DNA of 64,000 nucleotides from Mucilaginibacter oryzae (GCF_003148845.1 NZ_QGHA01000008.1:62001-126000); one strand, 5' to 3'; counted from the first letter of the stretch, positions 8,322-17,300 are shown. The notes: a model not told the origin generated them from the letters alone. Made by a program: numbers and translations.

Positions 8322-9341
8322 ATGGCTACAGACAATAAAAATTCGGATAAATTAAAGGCGTTGCAGCTTACCTTAGATAAGCTTGAAAAATCATATGGTA
8401 AAGGTACCATCATGAAACTGGGCGATTCTATCATTGAGCAAACCGAGGTGATCTCGACCGGTTCGTTAGGTTTGGATATTGCTTTAGGTGTTAACGGCTT
8501 GCCAAAAGGCAGGATCATCGAGATTTATGGTCCGGAATCATCGGGTAAAACCACCCTCGCTATCCACGCTATTGCCGAAGCGCAGAAAAAAGGCGGTATT
8601 GCAGCTTTTATAGATGCCGAGCATGCTTTTGATCGTTTTTATGCCAAGAAATTAGGTGTTGATGTAGAAAATTTATTGATCTCTCAACCCGATAACGGTG
8701 AGCAGGCATTGGAAATTGCCGACAACCTGATCCGCTCGGGCGCTATCGATATCCTGGTTATCGACTCGGTTGCCGCGTTGGTTCCTAAAGCGGAGATCGA
8801 GGGCGAAATGGGCGATTCGAAAATGGGTCTTCATGCCCGTTTAATGTCGCAGGCTTTGCGTAAGTTAACCGGTACAATCGCTAAAACCGGGTGCTGCTGT
8901 ATTTTCATCAACCAGCTGCGCGATAAAATTGGTGTGATGTTCGGTAACCCGGAAACTACTACCGGTGGTAACGCGTTGAAATTTTACGCTTCGGTACGTT
9001 TGGATGTACGCCGGATTTCGCAAATTAAAGATACCGACGAGGTTTCAGGTAACCGCGTTAAAGTTAAGATAGTTAAAAACAAAGTAGCTCCGCCATTCCG
9101 CGTGGCCGAGTTTGATATCATGTTTGGTGAAGGTATTTCAAAAGCAGGCGAGATCATTGACCTCGGCGTTGAATACAACATCATCAAAAAAGCAGGTTCA
9201 TGGTTTAGCTACGGCGAAACCCGCTTAGGTCAGGGGCGTGACGCGGTTAAACAACTCATCCTTGATAACCCCGAATTGCAGGAGGAACTGGAAAACAGGA
9301 TCCGCGAGACGGTAACCGGCGAGAGCATGGAAGAGGCGTAG
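8322..9341 (+). CDS. recA: Recombinase A
   Basis: RecA forms filaments on single-stranded DNA, drives strand exchange and triggers SOS self-cleavage. The 339-residue protein contains Walker A GPESSGKT (residues 67-74), Walker B region IDILVIDSVAALVPKAEIEG, the DNA-binding loop area MGDSKMGLHARLMSQALRKL and FINQLRDKIGVMFGNPETTTGG. The acidic tail is short, ending in GESMEEA. It is a single gene, with its own promoter upstream and a strong UUCG-type terminator behind it. It completes the uvrA-nth-recA repair neighbourhood. Confidence 0.98.
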   Translation: MATDNKNSDKLKALQLTLDKLEKSYGKGTIMKLGDSIIEQTEVISTGSLGLDIALGVNGLPKGRIIEIYGPESSGKTTLAIHAIAEAQKKGGIAAFIDAEHAFDRFYAKKLGVDVENLLISQPDNGEQALEIADNLIRSGAIDILVIDSVAALVPKAEIEGEMGDSKMGLHARLMSQALRKLTGTIAKTGCCCIFINQLRDKIGVMFGNPETTTGGNALKFYASVRLDVRRISQIKDTDEVSGNRVKVKIVKNKVAPPFRVAEFDIMFGEGISKAGEIIDLGVEYNIIKKAGSWFSYGETRLGQGRDAVKQLILDNPELQEELENRIRETVTGESMEEA

Positions 9342-9381
9342 TAAGCCAGGCCAACCAAAAAATAAAGTGATTTAAAGTAAA

Positions 9382-9420
9382 ATAGACCAAGAGCTTTCCT
9401 TCGGAAAGCTCTTGGTCTAT
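9382..9420 (+). terminator. recA terminator hairpin
   Basis: A perfect 17-bp stem (9382-9398 with 9404-9420) closes a CTTCG loop. It begins 40 bases after the recA stop. There is no clear T-run behind it, but the stem is the strongest in this spacer. Confidence 0.75.
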
Positions 9421-9431
9421 AAAGCAATCTG

Positions 9432-9489
9432 CCACGGGTTTAGCGTAGCGTAACCCGTGGGGAACTATCATTTAAGCTTCCAGCTTAAA
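9432..9489. repeat. Two-hairpin REP-like unit
   Basis: Hairpin 1 is CCACGGGTT (9432-9440) with AACCCGTGG (9452-9460) around the loop TAGCGTAGCGT. Hairpin 2 is TTTAAGCT (9471-9478) with AGCTTAAA (9482-9489) around TCC. The same two-part design with the same loop-1 core occurs at 47695-47750. The unit lies in the 358-base spacer between recA and a convergent ABC-transporter gene; the rest, 9490-9699, shows nothing I recognise. Confidence 0.7.
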
Positions 9490-9699
9490 TACCCCAAACA
9501 AATACCCTAAACCCAATGAGCCGTAACTACAAATTCCATAACCAGTAATTCCCATATTTCGTAACGTTTACAGTTATATATACTGATAGATGTTTTTACA
9601 GGGCGCGAATACAAAAATACGCTGTGTAAAATTACTTAAGTCTCTGAGTTAAGTAACAAGAAAGCAACGCCAGGTTGGAAACTCTTTAGTTTGCATAAG

Positions 9700-10428
9700 T
9701 TAATCTATCACCCTGCCTTCAGGGGGCGGGGGGGCTTGCACACCAAAATACGCTTCCAACTCATCCAATGTCGACGAGCCTGTGGCTATATCTTTAATGA
9801 TCACGCCTTTTTCCATCAGCAAAATACGGTCGCATACATCGGTAATGTGGTTAAGGTCGTGGCTGGATACAATGGTTGTCACACCTTTTTTGGCGAGGTC
9901 TTTCAGCAGTTTTTTAAGCCTGAACTGGGTGCTTGGGTCGATATTGGCAAAAGGTTCATCCAGCATCAGTAACTGCGGGTTTTGCAGCAGGCAGGCGGCC
10001 ACGCCAACCTTACACTGGTTACCCTTGGACAGGTCGCGGATGTATTTGCCTTTTTGCAGGATTTCCCCGTTAAAAAAATCGGTAAGGCCAGCCAGCACTT
10101 CGTCAACATGTGCCTTGTTGTGGCCGTGCAAGCCTCCTATAAAGTAAAAATACTCTTCGGGGGTAAGGTAATCTATTAAAAAACCTTCATCCAGGTAAGC
10201 CGCCGTATAATCCTTCCAGTGTTCATGCCCGGCAACAACCTCACCGTTAGATAACACCTCGCCGCTTTCGGCCCTGATCAAATCCAGGATCATCCTGAAC
10301 AATGTTGTTTTGCCTGCACCGTTGTTGCCCACCAGGCCAACGCTTTCGCCTTTGTTTATTTGCAACGCCGGCACGTTTACCACGGTAATACCGTTATAAA
10401 CCTTTTTTAAATTTCTTACTTCGATCAT
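9700..10428 (-). CDS. ABC transporter ATP-binding protein
   Basis: This is the nucleotide-binding subunit of an ABC exporter of the kind paired with DUF5687 permeases. Seen in order: Walker A GLVGNNGAGKTTL, Q-loop region, signature LSKGNQ (a variant of LSGGQ), Walker B LLMLDEPFANIDP and the switch His in VSSHDLNHI. I chose ATG at 10428 (MIEVRNLKKVY), the usual start of such subunits, one base after the stop of the permease gene; an ATG at 10455 would overlap that gene by 26 bases. A proline-rich tail (APPPPEGR) ends the 242-residue protein. The substrate is unknown. Confidence 0.9.
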   Translation of the reverse strand: MIEVRNLKKVYNGITVVNVPALQINKGESVGLVGNNGAGKTTLFRMILDLIRAESGEVLSNGEVVAGHEHWKDYTAAYLDEGFLIDYLTPEEYFYFIGGLHGHNKAHVDEVLAGLTDFFNGEILQKGKYIRDLSKGNQCKVGVAACLLQNPQLLMLDEPFANIDPSTQFRLKKLLKDLAKKGVTTIVSSHDLNHITDVCDRILLMEKGVIIKDIATGSSTLDELEAYFGVQAPPPPEGRVID

Positions 10429-10429
10429 A

Positions 10430-11905
10430 TTATTTGTTTCTGAAGCCTTCGGCAATGGTATATCGTTTTTGTATAAAATCTGCTTCCAGCTGCCTGATCC
10501 AAAAGTTACGGGTTAAAATAAACACGATGCCGGTAGCGGCCAGAACAGCCAAACCTATATCGGCATGTTTAAACAGCGAAAAAGGCAGGTAAATAACATA
10601 GGGGGTTATAATAAGCGGAAAAGAAAGCAGCATTTGTGTAGCACCCACGCCCTCCCAGTTAAATGAAGCCCCTTTTGACAGGTCGATGCGTTTGGCGTTG
10701 CGGTTGGCAAAAAAAAGTACAATGGTGGTATTAATGCCAATATTCCATAAGTACATTACAAAATGTACCAACACTATCTTCCAGCCAAAGTAAGCGTAGG
10801 GCGTGGTAAGGATAAAAGCCACGGTAGAGATCATGGTAAACAGCAGGTATTTGGCTTTTAAAAAGTCGGCAAAGTTAATTTTGGTTACCAGTAAGCCATC
10901 AAAATGGGCGGCCTGCCAGCTAAACATAAATTGCCCGTAACTGATGATGAAAATCCCGGTCATAAACATCCCCACAAAAATATACCATGACTGTCCGTAA
11001 AGCGGGTTGGTATAAAATATCAACCCGTAAAACATAAAAAACAGCCCCATCACCAGGGCTGATCGCGGCCGTTTGTTGCGGAAAATCAGCTTTAACTCAT
11101 TAGCTACCAAGTCGCCAACGCGGCCGAAACGGCTCAGGAACGGAAAATCGGTACTGCTTTTATAGGCCGATGCCTTGCGCGAGCTTAGCTCTTCGAGGTA
11201 AAGGTTTTGTTTAAGATACGCGAAATTGATGTAATACATTGCCGCCGCAAGGATCACCGGCAGCAATACGAGGGCAGGGCTGGTAATCAGGTGACCGAAA
11301 TACAGGTAGGAGATATGGCGTACCGAATACAGGTGAAACCGGAAATCGCCGAGAATGATCAGGATAAGTACAGCCGCGAAACCGAGGAAAACCCAGCCGT
11401 TAAGGTTTGCCTTGCGCTTAATGAACAGCGAAAAATAATTATTGAAAAGCATTAACCCCGCAATGGCTACTATAAAGGCAAGGGTGGTTATCAGGCCCGA
11501 ATCGGGCAGGATCACTTTTAAAATAAAGGGTAAAAAAAGCAGGATTGGCCACAGGTTAAAAACGGATAACATGGCCGTAAAAGCCAGGTATGATACTACC
11601 GTGTTCCGTTTTACAGGCAGATGCAGATAGGGCTGTACGCGCAGGGTGGGCAATTCCTGCAATTGCAGGCGCATCAGCAAATCAAACAAAAAGTAAATAA
11701 GGATAATGCCACAAAAGGACACAACCACGTCATCATTTGGAAAAGCGTCTTCCAGCCCCTTGTTTAAAAACAGCCCGGCAAGAAGAATACAAACAAATAG
11801 GTAAAGGATCATCAAGCCCATTACCACACGGATGGCAATACTTTTTCCGGTATTTTTTGACCGCCAAAATGCTTTTAACTCATGACTTAGAAATGTAGAA
11901 AACAT
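10430..11905 (-). CDS. DUF5687 family ABC permease
   Basis: The 491-residue protein is highly hydrophobic, with about ten to twelve likely membrane segments, for example IAIRVVMGLMILYLFVCILL near residue 25 and WPILLFLPFILKVIL near residue 120. Its start, FLSHELKAFWRSKNTGKSIA, and the pairing with an ATPase gene fit the DUF5687 family, putative permease subunits found in Bacteroidota. It is the upstream gene of a two-gene operon, with one base between its stop and the ATPase start, indicating translational coupling. Transported substrate and direction are not evident. Confidence 0.88.
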   Translation of the reverse strand: MFSTFLSHELKAFWRSKNTGKSIAIRVVMGLMILYLFVCILLAGLFLNKGLEDAFPNDDVVVSFCGIILIYFLFDLLMRLQLQELPTLRVQPYLHLPVKRNTVVSYLAFTAMLSVFNLWPILLFLPFILKVILPDSGLITTLAFIVAIAGLMLFNNYFSLFIKRKANLNGWVFLGFAAVLILIILGDFRFHLYSVRHISYLYFGHLITSPALVLLPVILAAAMYYINFAYLKQNLYLEELSSRKASAYKSSTDFPFLSRFGRVGDLVANELKLIFRNKRPRSALVMGLFFMFYGLIFYTNPLYGQSWYIFVGMFMTGIFIISYGQFMFSWQAAHFDGLLVTKINFADFLKAKYLLFTMISTVAFILTTPYAYFGWKIVLVHFVMYLWNIGINTTIVLFFANRNAKRIDLSKGASFNWEGVGATQMLLSFPLIITPYVIYLPFSLFKHADIGLAVLAATGIVFILTRNFWIRQLEADFIQKRYTIAEGFRNK

Positions 11906-11968
11906 AGCTATAAACGGTTAAGGTTTGCGGCATAGCTAATTTATTATGCCCCGGAGTACGGTTGTAAG

Positions 11969-13249
11969 TTAGTATTTATACCTGTCGCCCCAAAGTTTTC
12001 TTAACTTTTCTTTTGATTCGTTTTCGCGCGCGTTGTTACCAGGTTCGTAAATTTTTGTTCCGCGGAGGGCATCCGGTAAAAAATCGAGATCGGCAAAATT
12101 ACCCTCGTAGCTATGGGCATATTTGTAATCCTTACCATAGCCTATATTTTTCATGAATTTGGTTGGGGCGTTACGCAGGTGCAGGGGTACGGGCAAATCG
12201 CCGGTTTGCCTAACCAGCGCTATAGCCGCGCCGATAGCCGTAGTAGCCGAATTACTTTTGGGCGATGTGGCCAGGTAAATGGCCGTTTGCGACAGGATGA
12301 GCTGCGATTCGGGCATGCCGATCTTATTCACAGCCTCAAAACAACTCTGCGCCAGCAGCAAGGCGTTGGGGTTGGCGTTGCCGATATCTTCTGAAGCAAG
12401 GATGAGCATGCGCCGGGCAATGAACAAAGGGTCTTCGCCGCCCACGATCATCCGCGCCAGCCAGTAAACCGCACCGTTAGGGTCAGAGCCGCGCATAGAT
12501 TTGATAAAGGCCGAAATGATATCATAATGCTGTTCGCCGGTTTTATCATACAGGGCCATGTTTTGCTGCACATGTTCCAGCACTACCTCATTGGTGAGCA
12601 CTACATCCAGTTGATCAAAAGCGTTTACCAGCAATTCAAAAATATTGAGCAGTTTGCGCGCGTCGCCGCCCGAAAGGCGCAGCAGGGCTTCATGTTCTTT
12701 AATTGTGATGTTTTTTTGCCGGAGAACCTCATCTTCCTTCATGGCTTTGTTGAGCAGATCGATCAGGTCCTGCTCGGCCAGGGGCTGCAGGATATAAACC
12801 TGGCATCGCGACAGCAAAGCCGAGATCACCTCGAACGAAGGGTTTTCGGTTGTAGCGCCAATCAGCGTAACAATACCCCGCTCAACGGCGCCCAGCAACG
12901 AATCCTGCTGGGATTTTGAAAAACGGTGAATCTCGTCAATAAACAAAACAGGCAGCGTACCGCCCTGCGCCTTTAACATTGACGCCTTTTCAATAACCTC
13001 GCGCACATCCTTCACCCCCGAATTGATAGCGCTGAGCGCGAAGAACGGGCGGAACAAGGATTGTGAAATAATGTAAGCCAGCGTGGTTTTACCTACCCCG
13101 GGCGGCCCCCAGAATATCATCGACGGCAACGCGCCCGATTCGATGGCTTTACGCAATACCGCCCCCGGCCCAACCAGGTGCTTTTGCCCCGCGTAATCAT
13201 CAAGCAATTTGGGGCGCATACGTTCGGCTAAAGGCGGCAGATTATTCAT
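11969..13249 (-). CDS. rarA: Replication-associated recombination protein A (AAA+ ATPase)
   Basis: RarA/MgsA (Mgs1/WRNIP1 family) acts at stalled replication forks. The 426-residue protein has Walker A GPPGVGKTTLAYI near residue 46, Walker B VLFIDEIHRFSKSQQD, sensor 1 LIGATTENPSFEV, and the C-terminal tetramerisation/clamp-loader-like part with AIYWLARMIVGGEDP-type sequence (here GAVYWLARMIVGGEDP). Length and order match the family. It is monocistronic by spacing: 63 bp from the permease start downstream and 58 bp from the next gene upstream. Confidence 0.95.
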   Translation of the reverse strand: MNNLPPLAERMRPKLLDDYAGQKHLVGPGAVLRKAIESGALPSMIFWGPPGVGKTTLAYIISQSLFRPFFALSAINSGVKDVREVIEKASMLKAQGGTLPVLFIDEIHRFSKSQQDSLLGAVERGIVTLIGATTENPSFEVISALLSRCQVYILQPLAEQDLIDLLNKAMKEDEVLRQKNITIKEHEALLRLSGGDARKLLNIFELLVNAFDQLDVVLTNEVVLEHVQQNMALYDKTGEQHYDIISAFIKSMRGSDPNGAVYWLARMIVGGEDPLFIARRMLILASEDIGNANPNALLLAQSCFEAVNKIGMPESQLILSQTAIYLATSPKSNSATTAIGAAIALVRQTGDLPVPLHLRNAPTKFMKNIGYGKDYKYAHSYEGNFADLDFLPDALRGTKIYEPGNNARENESKEKLRKLWGDRYKY

Positions 13250-13307
13250 AGGCGTAAAATTCAGAAAAGAAAACGCTAAATCCTAAAAAGATTAGTAAAT
13301 AACGTTG

Positions 13308-13652
13308 TCAGTTCTGAGTAATGTGTTCATGATGTGCATGACAGGCCTCGGCGCAAATACGGCAGGCTTCGGCACAAATACGGCAGTGGTCATGATCATG
13401 TTTGCTGCATTCATCAGCACAAAGGTGGCAAATCTCTTCGCATAAAATCAGGTATTGATGACCGATGACTGAGTCGCGCTGCAACAGGCGCGCGGCTTGT
13501 GTACAAATATCAGCGCAATCGCGGTCAAGGCTGATACAGCCGGTCATCATTTTTACATCTTCTTCGTGCAGGCAGGCTGTTGCACAATTTTCGCAGGCAA
13601 GGGCGCAATTCAATAATTTTTGAATTAAAGCGCGGTGATCTTGATTTTGCAT
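13308..13652 (-). CDS. Cysteine-rich four-helix-bundle copper-binding protein
   Basis: The 114-residue protein has 16 cysteines, most in CxxxC or CxxC spacing (CALACENCATAC, CEEICHLCADEC), plus many His near the C-terminus. This matches the Csp-like/DUF326 ferredoxin-like copper-storage family, in which Cys side chains line the inside of a four-helix bundle and hold Cu(I). There is no signal peptide, so it should be cytosolic, like Csp3. A seven-residue tandem repeat, CRICAEA twice, corresponds to a 21-bp tandem duplication at 13342-13383. Metal identity is inferred from the family only. Confidence 0.88.
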   Translation of the reverse strand: MQNQDHRALIQKLLNCALACENCATACLHEEDVKMMTGCISLDRDCADICTQAARLLQRDSVIGHQYLILCEEICHLCADECSKHDHDHCRICAEACRICAEACHAHHEHITQN

Positions 13653-13927
13653 AGGTAATATTTTAATTTTAACTTAATATATTACCTGCTGTAGTTAATA
13701 AATGTTTTTACAAATTTAGTTAAGCCTGTAATTGATGATATGGTGTCTGCATGCGGATACGGCGGCTACAGGCTCATCAAAGCCATTAAAAATTCAACAG
13801 GGAATAACAATAAAATTACAATTCACTTTAAGATCATTTAACATTTGAAACTTGCACATCTGCACATTTGTTGCGACCTTTACCGCTATTAGAACTTTTA
13901 GTTATAGGCTATAACCACCACACCGCG

Positions 13928-14689
13928 ATGAACTACACTATCAATCATCTTCCCGAACGTACATCTAAACCACGTGATAAAGGCATTACCATGGTTATGG
14001 ATAAAGGGCTTAGCCTGCGCCAGGTTGAAGATTTTATTGAAGTTGGCGGTCCGTATACAGATATTGTGAAACTGGGTTGGGCTACATCATATGTAACGCC
14101 CAATCTTGATCAAAAGCTGAAGCTTTACCGCGAGGCCGGCATCCCCGTTTATTTCGGCGGTACCTTATTTGAAGCCTTTATAGTCCGTAACCAGTTTGAC
14201 GATTACCGCCGTTTACTAGATAAATATAAACTGGAGCATGCCGAGGTATCTGATGGGTCGATTACCATCGAGCACGACATTAAATGTAACTACATCAGCG
14301 AACTGGCCAAACAGGTTACCGTGATTTCGGAAGTGGGCTCGAAAGATGTACAGAAAATTTTCGCCCCGTATAAATGGATCAAGCTGATGAGCGCGGAATT
14401 AGAGGCCGGTTCATGGAAAGTGATTGCCGAGGCCCGCGAAAGCGGCAATGTTGGCATTTACCGCGACTCGGGTGAGGTACGCCAGGGATTGGTTGATGAG
14501 ATCCTGACCCAGATCCCGGAGGAAGCTATCATCTGGGAAGCCCCCCAAAAGGCGCAACAGGTTTGGTTTATTAAACTGATAGGCGCCAATGTAAGTTTAG
14601 GCAATATCGCCCCGGCGGATATCATCCCCTTAGAAACGCTTCGCTTAGGTATTCGCAGTGATACTTTTGATCATTTTTTAGAAATGTAA
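13928..14689 (+). CDS. Phosphosulfolactate synthase-like protein
   Basis: The family (ComA) adds sulfite to phosphoenolpyruvate to give (2R)-phospho-3-sulfolactate, known from archaeal coenzyme M synthesis. The TIM-barrel signs are KPRDKGITMVMDKGLSL near the start, DIVKLGWATSYV, VYFGGTLFEAF and the phosphate-site region GNVGIYRDSGEVR. I start at ATG 13928 (MNYTINHLPERTSKP); an upstream in-frame ATG at 13868 adds 20 residues with no family likeness. Length is then 253 residues, normal for the family. No other coenzyme M gene is near, and coenzyme M is not expected here, so the physiological role is open. A terminator follows at 14718. Confidence 0.85.
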   Translation: MNYTINHLPERTSKPRDKGITMVMDKGLSLRQVEDFIEVGGPYTDIVKLGWATSYVTPNLDQKLKLYREAGIPVYFGGTLFEAFIVRNQFDDYRRLLDKYKLEHAEVSDGSITIEHDIKCNYISELAKQVTVISEVGSKDVQKIFAPYKWIKLMSAELEAGSWKVIAEARESGNVGIYRDSGEVRQGLVDEILTQIPEEAIIWEAPQKAQQVWFIKLIGANVSLGNIAPADIIPLETLRLGIRSDTFDHFLEM

Positions 14690-14717
14690 TTGTTTGACTG
14701 ATCTTATACAATTAACC

Positions 14718-14749
14718 AAGGTCTTCAGTGTTTTGCTGAAGACCTTTTT
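14718..14749 (+). terminator. Rho-independent terminator of the comA-like gene
   Basis: An 11-bp stem (14718-14728 AAGGTCTTCAG with 14735-14745) closes a TGTTTT loop and runs into TTTT. It lies 28 bases after the stop codon and immediately before the group II intron remnant. Confidence 0.85.
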
Positions 14750-15085
14750 GCGTACGCCCGGCGCAGGCGCAAGCTATAGGGTGAGAGTCCCGAACGCGAC
14801 TTGATAGCGGGAAGCGTTAACCAAAGGCAAGGGTGTTGTGAGGAACTGCGAATCTGAAGGAAGCCGGAGGTAAATCTCCGCCAAGACGAACAGGAAGCAG
14901 ACCAGACCGTTCCATGTGGGTGAGTTTGCACAACAAAACGAAGCTCAAAACTATCCGAGACATGGTGCTGTATATCTGATAGGTATATGGAGAGAAAGCT
15001 TGCGTTCTTACCCGGGGAGATCTGATAAATAGTGGACGGAGGGAGGTGCGCAGCCCGAAGGTGCAAGAGCTTGCAATTTATGATA
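14750..15085 (+). mobile_element. Group II intron remnant (5' RNA domains only)
   Basis: The stretch carries sequence I recognise from the 5' ribozyme part of bacterial group II introns: GGGTGAGAGTCCCGAACG (14777-14794), CTGAAGGAAGCCGGAGG (14854-14870), GAGTTTGCACAACAAAACGA (14922-14941), TATATGGAGAGAAAGC (14984-14999) and TTCTTACCCGGGGAGATCTG (15005-15024). No reverse-transcriptase reading frame and no domain V/VI sequence follow; recognisable sequence fades near 15085, before rsmA. It begins right after a terminator T-run, the kind of site that class C introns use, though I cannot assign the class. The exact ends are estimates. A 113-codon antisense frame over it is an artefact. Confidence 0.75.
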
Positions 15086-15164
15086 TAGCCTCTTTAAGAA
15101 AATTCAACCCAGTATAACGCAAAGGTTCAACTAACATAGTAGTTATGCGTTTCTACAAAAAATA

Positions 15165-15944
15165 CTATCTGCTTGCCGCCACGGCGTTGGTAAGTTTCAC
15201 AAAATCATCAACCGTTAACCTTTCGGCCCGCAGATCGAGCATGGGCTCATCGGCCAGTTTTTCCTTATTGATAAGGGATGATATCGCATTACGTAATGTT
15301 TTGCGGCGCTGGTTAAACCCGGCCTTTACTATTTGCCAGAACAGCTTTTCGTCACAATCCAGCGTCTGCTTATCATTACGGCTCAGCCTGATCACCGCCG
15401 AAAGCACCTTGGGCGGCGGATTGAATACGCCTGCCTTTACCGTAAAAAGATATTCAACTTTATAGTAAGCCTGCAAAAATACGCTCAGGATGCCATACTC
15501 TTTAGAGCCTGCTTTGGCGGCACAGCGCTCGGCAACTTCTTTCTGAAACATGCCTACCACCTCAACCACCTGCTGGCGGTTATCCAAAACCTTAAATAAA
15601 ATCTGCGATGAAATATTGTATGGAAAATTGCCGATGATGGCAAAATTATCGCTGAAAATGCTTTTAAAATCAAGCTCAAGGAAATCGGCATTGATTAATC
15701 TTTGGCCCAGTTGCGGATATATCTTTTTCAGGAACTCGTACGATTCGGTATCGATATCGATCAGTGAAGTTTGATACGCCTCCTTCTGCAACAAAAAATC
15801 AGAAAGCACGCCCATCCCCGGTCCAACCTCAAGCACCTGGGTGAAACGGCCTTCGGGTTTCAGGCTGTCAACTATCTTGGCTGCAATGTTTTTATCGGTA
15901 AGAAAGTGTTGCCCTAAATGTTTTTTTGCCCTAACCAATGTCAT
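15165..15944 (-). CDS. rsmA: 16S rRNA dimethyladenosine transferase
   Basis: RsmA/KsgA dimethylates two adjacent adenosines in helix 45 of 16S rRNA using S-adenosylmethionine. The 259-residue protein shows AKKHLGQHFLTDKNIA at the N-terminus, SAM motif I LEVGPGMGVLSDFLL, acidic motif II (SLIDIDTES) and the catalytic motif IGNFPYNISSQIL. The C-terminal domain contains FNQRRKTLRNAIS, as usual. It is convergent with the intron remnant and divergent from pdxA, with which it is paired in many bacteria. Confidence 0.97.
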   Translation of the reverse strand: MTLVRAKKHLGQHFLTDKNIAAKIVDSLKPEGRFTQVLEVGPGMGVLSDFLLQKEAYQTSLIDIDTESYEFLKKIYPQLGQRLINADFLELDFKSIFSDNFAIIGNFPYNISSQILFKVLDNRQQVVEVVGMFQKEVAERCAAKAGSKEYGILSVFLQAYYKVEYLFTVKAGVFNPPPKVLSAVIRLSRNDKQTLDCDEKLFWQIVKAGFNQRRKTLRNAISSLINKEKLADEPMLDLRAERLTVDDFVKLTNAVAASR

Positions 15945-16035
15945 TATTAATCAAATATTTGAGCAAATTAAATCATATTTGTGCTTTTATCAGGAACTAT
16001 AAGCTTAAAATCTTTTATTTGCAGGTGTAAAGATA

Positions 16036-16116
16036 GGTTAAAGGCGAAAGGTTAAAGGTAAAAGGTTTGCATAAAGCCGCAGGTTAAAGGCGAAAGGTAA
16101 AAGGTTAAAGGCTTGC
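16036..16116. repeat. Direct heptamer arrays, locus E (GGTTAAA dialect)
   Basis: Two 35-base arrays of five 7-mers stand in the same direction: 16036-16070 (GGTTAAA, GGCGAAA, GGTTAAA, GGTAAAA, GGTTTGC) and 16082-16116 (GGTTAAA, GGCGAAA, GGTAAAA, GGTTAAA, GGCTTGC). They occupy the spacer between divergent rsmA and pdxA. The same words return 25 kb away at locus F. Confidence 0.85.
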
Positions 16117-16226
16117 ATTGAGCGTTGAACACTTATAAACCATTAATAATCATCACTGTTAAATCGATTGAAATTACCGCAAAAAATCGGTGAAATCAAA
16201 AAAACCAGTGAAATCAACATATAATA

Positions 16227-17282
16227 ATGAGCGACAAATTAAAAATAGGGATCAGCATTGGCGATGTAAACGGCATCGGTTTGGAAATAATTATTAAAAC
16301 TTTGGCGGATAGCAAAATTTATGATTATTGTACGCCTATAGTTTACGGCCATACCAAGGTGGCTTCTTTTCACCGCAGGGCTACCCATGTTAACGAGCTC
16401 AATTTTTTGGTGATCAATGACCCGTCGCAAACGCATTTCCGCAAGCCCAATATGATTAACTGCTGGGATGAGGATGTAAAAATTGAATTGGGTCAGGTTA
16501 CCGAGGCCGGGGGTAAATACGCGTTTAAATCGTTAGAGCGTGCTGTTTATGATTTAAAAGAAGGCTATATCGATGCCCTGGTTACAGCGCCCATCAATAA
16601 AGATAATATCCAGAACGATAAATTCAATTTCCCGGGCCACACCGAGTATCTGCAGCAATATGACGGCGCTGCCGAATCGCTGATGTTTCTGGTGAGCGAC
16701 ACCCTGCGTGTTGGCGTTGTTACCGGCCATATCCCGGTATCAAAAATTGCCGAAAGCATTACCGCCGAGAAAATACTTGCAAAGCTGAAACTGATGAACA
16801 ACAGCTTGCAGCGCGACTTCTGGATCCGCAAGCCTAAAATTGCTGTGCTGGGCTTAAACCCCCATGCGGGCGATAACGGCCTTATCGGCAGCGAAGAAAA
16901 AGAGATCATTATCCCGGCCATTGAAGAAGCCCGGAATAACAATATCCTTGCTTTCGGTCCGTATTCGGCCGATGGATTTTTTGCCAACGGCACTTACCTG
17001 CAGTTTGATGCCGTGTTAGCCATGTACCACGACCAGGGCCTGATCCCTTTTAAACAGATCGCTTTCGAATCGGGCGTTAACTTTACCGCCGGGCTGAATT
17101 TTGTACGCACCTCGCCCGATCATGGCACCGCTTATGATATCGCCGGTAAAAACCAGGCTTCCGAAATCTCTTTCCGCGAAGCTTTGTTTACCGCCATACA
17201 TATTGTAAAACGCCGCCGCGAAGGCTTACAACTAAACGAAAACCCGCTTGCATTTAGCAAACTGAGCCGCGACCGCGACTAA
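16227..17282 (+). CDS. pdxA: 4-hydroxythreonine-4-phosphate dehydrogenase
   Basis: PdxA oxidises 4-phosphohydroxy-L-threonine in the DXP-dependent route to pyridoxal phosphate. The 351-residue protein begins IGISIGDVNGIGLEI and carries the three metal-binding His sites in PGHTEYL, LNPHAGDNGLIG and YHDQGLIPFK, followed by SPDHGTAYDIAGK. The length is slightly above the E. coli protein (329). It is separated from rsmA by the heptamer arrays and followed by a 14-bp hairpin terminator. Confidence 0.96.
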   Translation: MSDKLKIGISIGDVNGIGLEIIIKTLADSKIYDYCTPIVYGHTKVASFHRRATHVNELNFLVINDPSQTHFRKPNMINCWDEDVKIELGQVTEAGGKYAFKSLERAVYDLKEGYIDALVTAPINKDNIQNDKFNFPGHTEYLQQYDGAAESLMFLVSDTLRVGVVTGHIPVSKIAESITAEKILAKLKLMNNSLQRDFWIRKPKIAVLGLNPHAGDNGLIGSEEKEIIIPAIEEARNNNILAFGPYSADGFFANGTYLQFDAVLAMYHDQGLIPFKQIAFESGVNFTAGLNFVRTSPDHGTAYDIAGKNQASEISFREALFTAIHIVKRRREGLQLNENPLAFSKLSRDRD

Positions 17283-17300
17283 ATACGGCTTGTAACAGCA

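Noticed and set aside
13868..13927. A longer start for the ComA-like protein
   Set aside because: The added residues are hydrophobic without family match, and ATG 13928 opens directly on the conserved N-terminus.
14725..15066. A 113-codon frame on the minus strand
   Set aside because: It lies wholly on the antisense of the group II intron RNA and terminator; its sequence has no protein signs and the RNA blocks explain the conservation.
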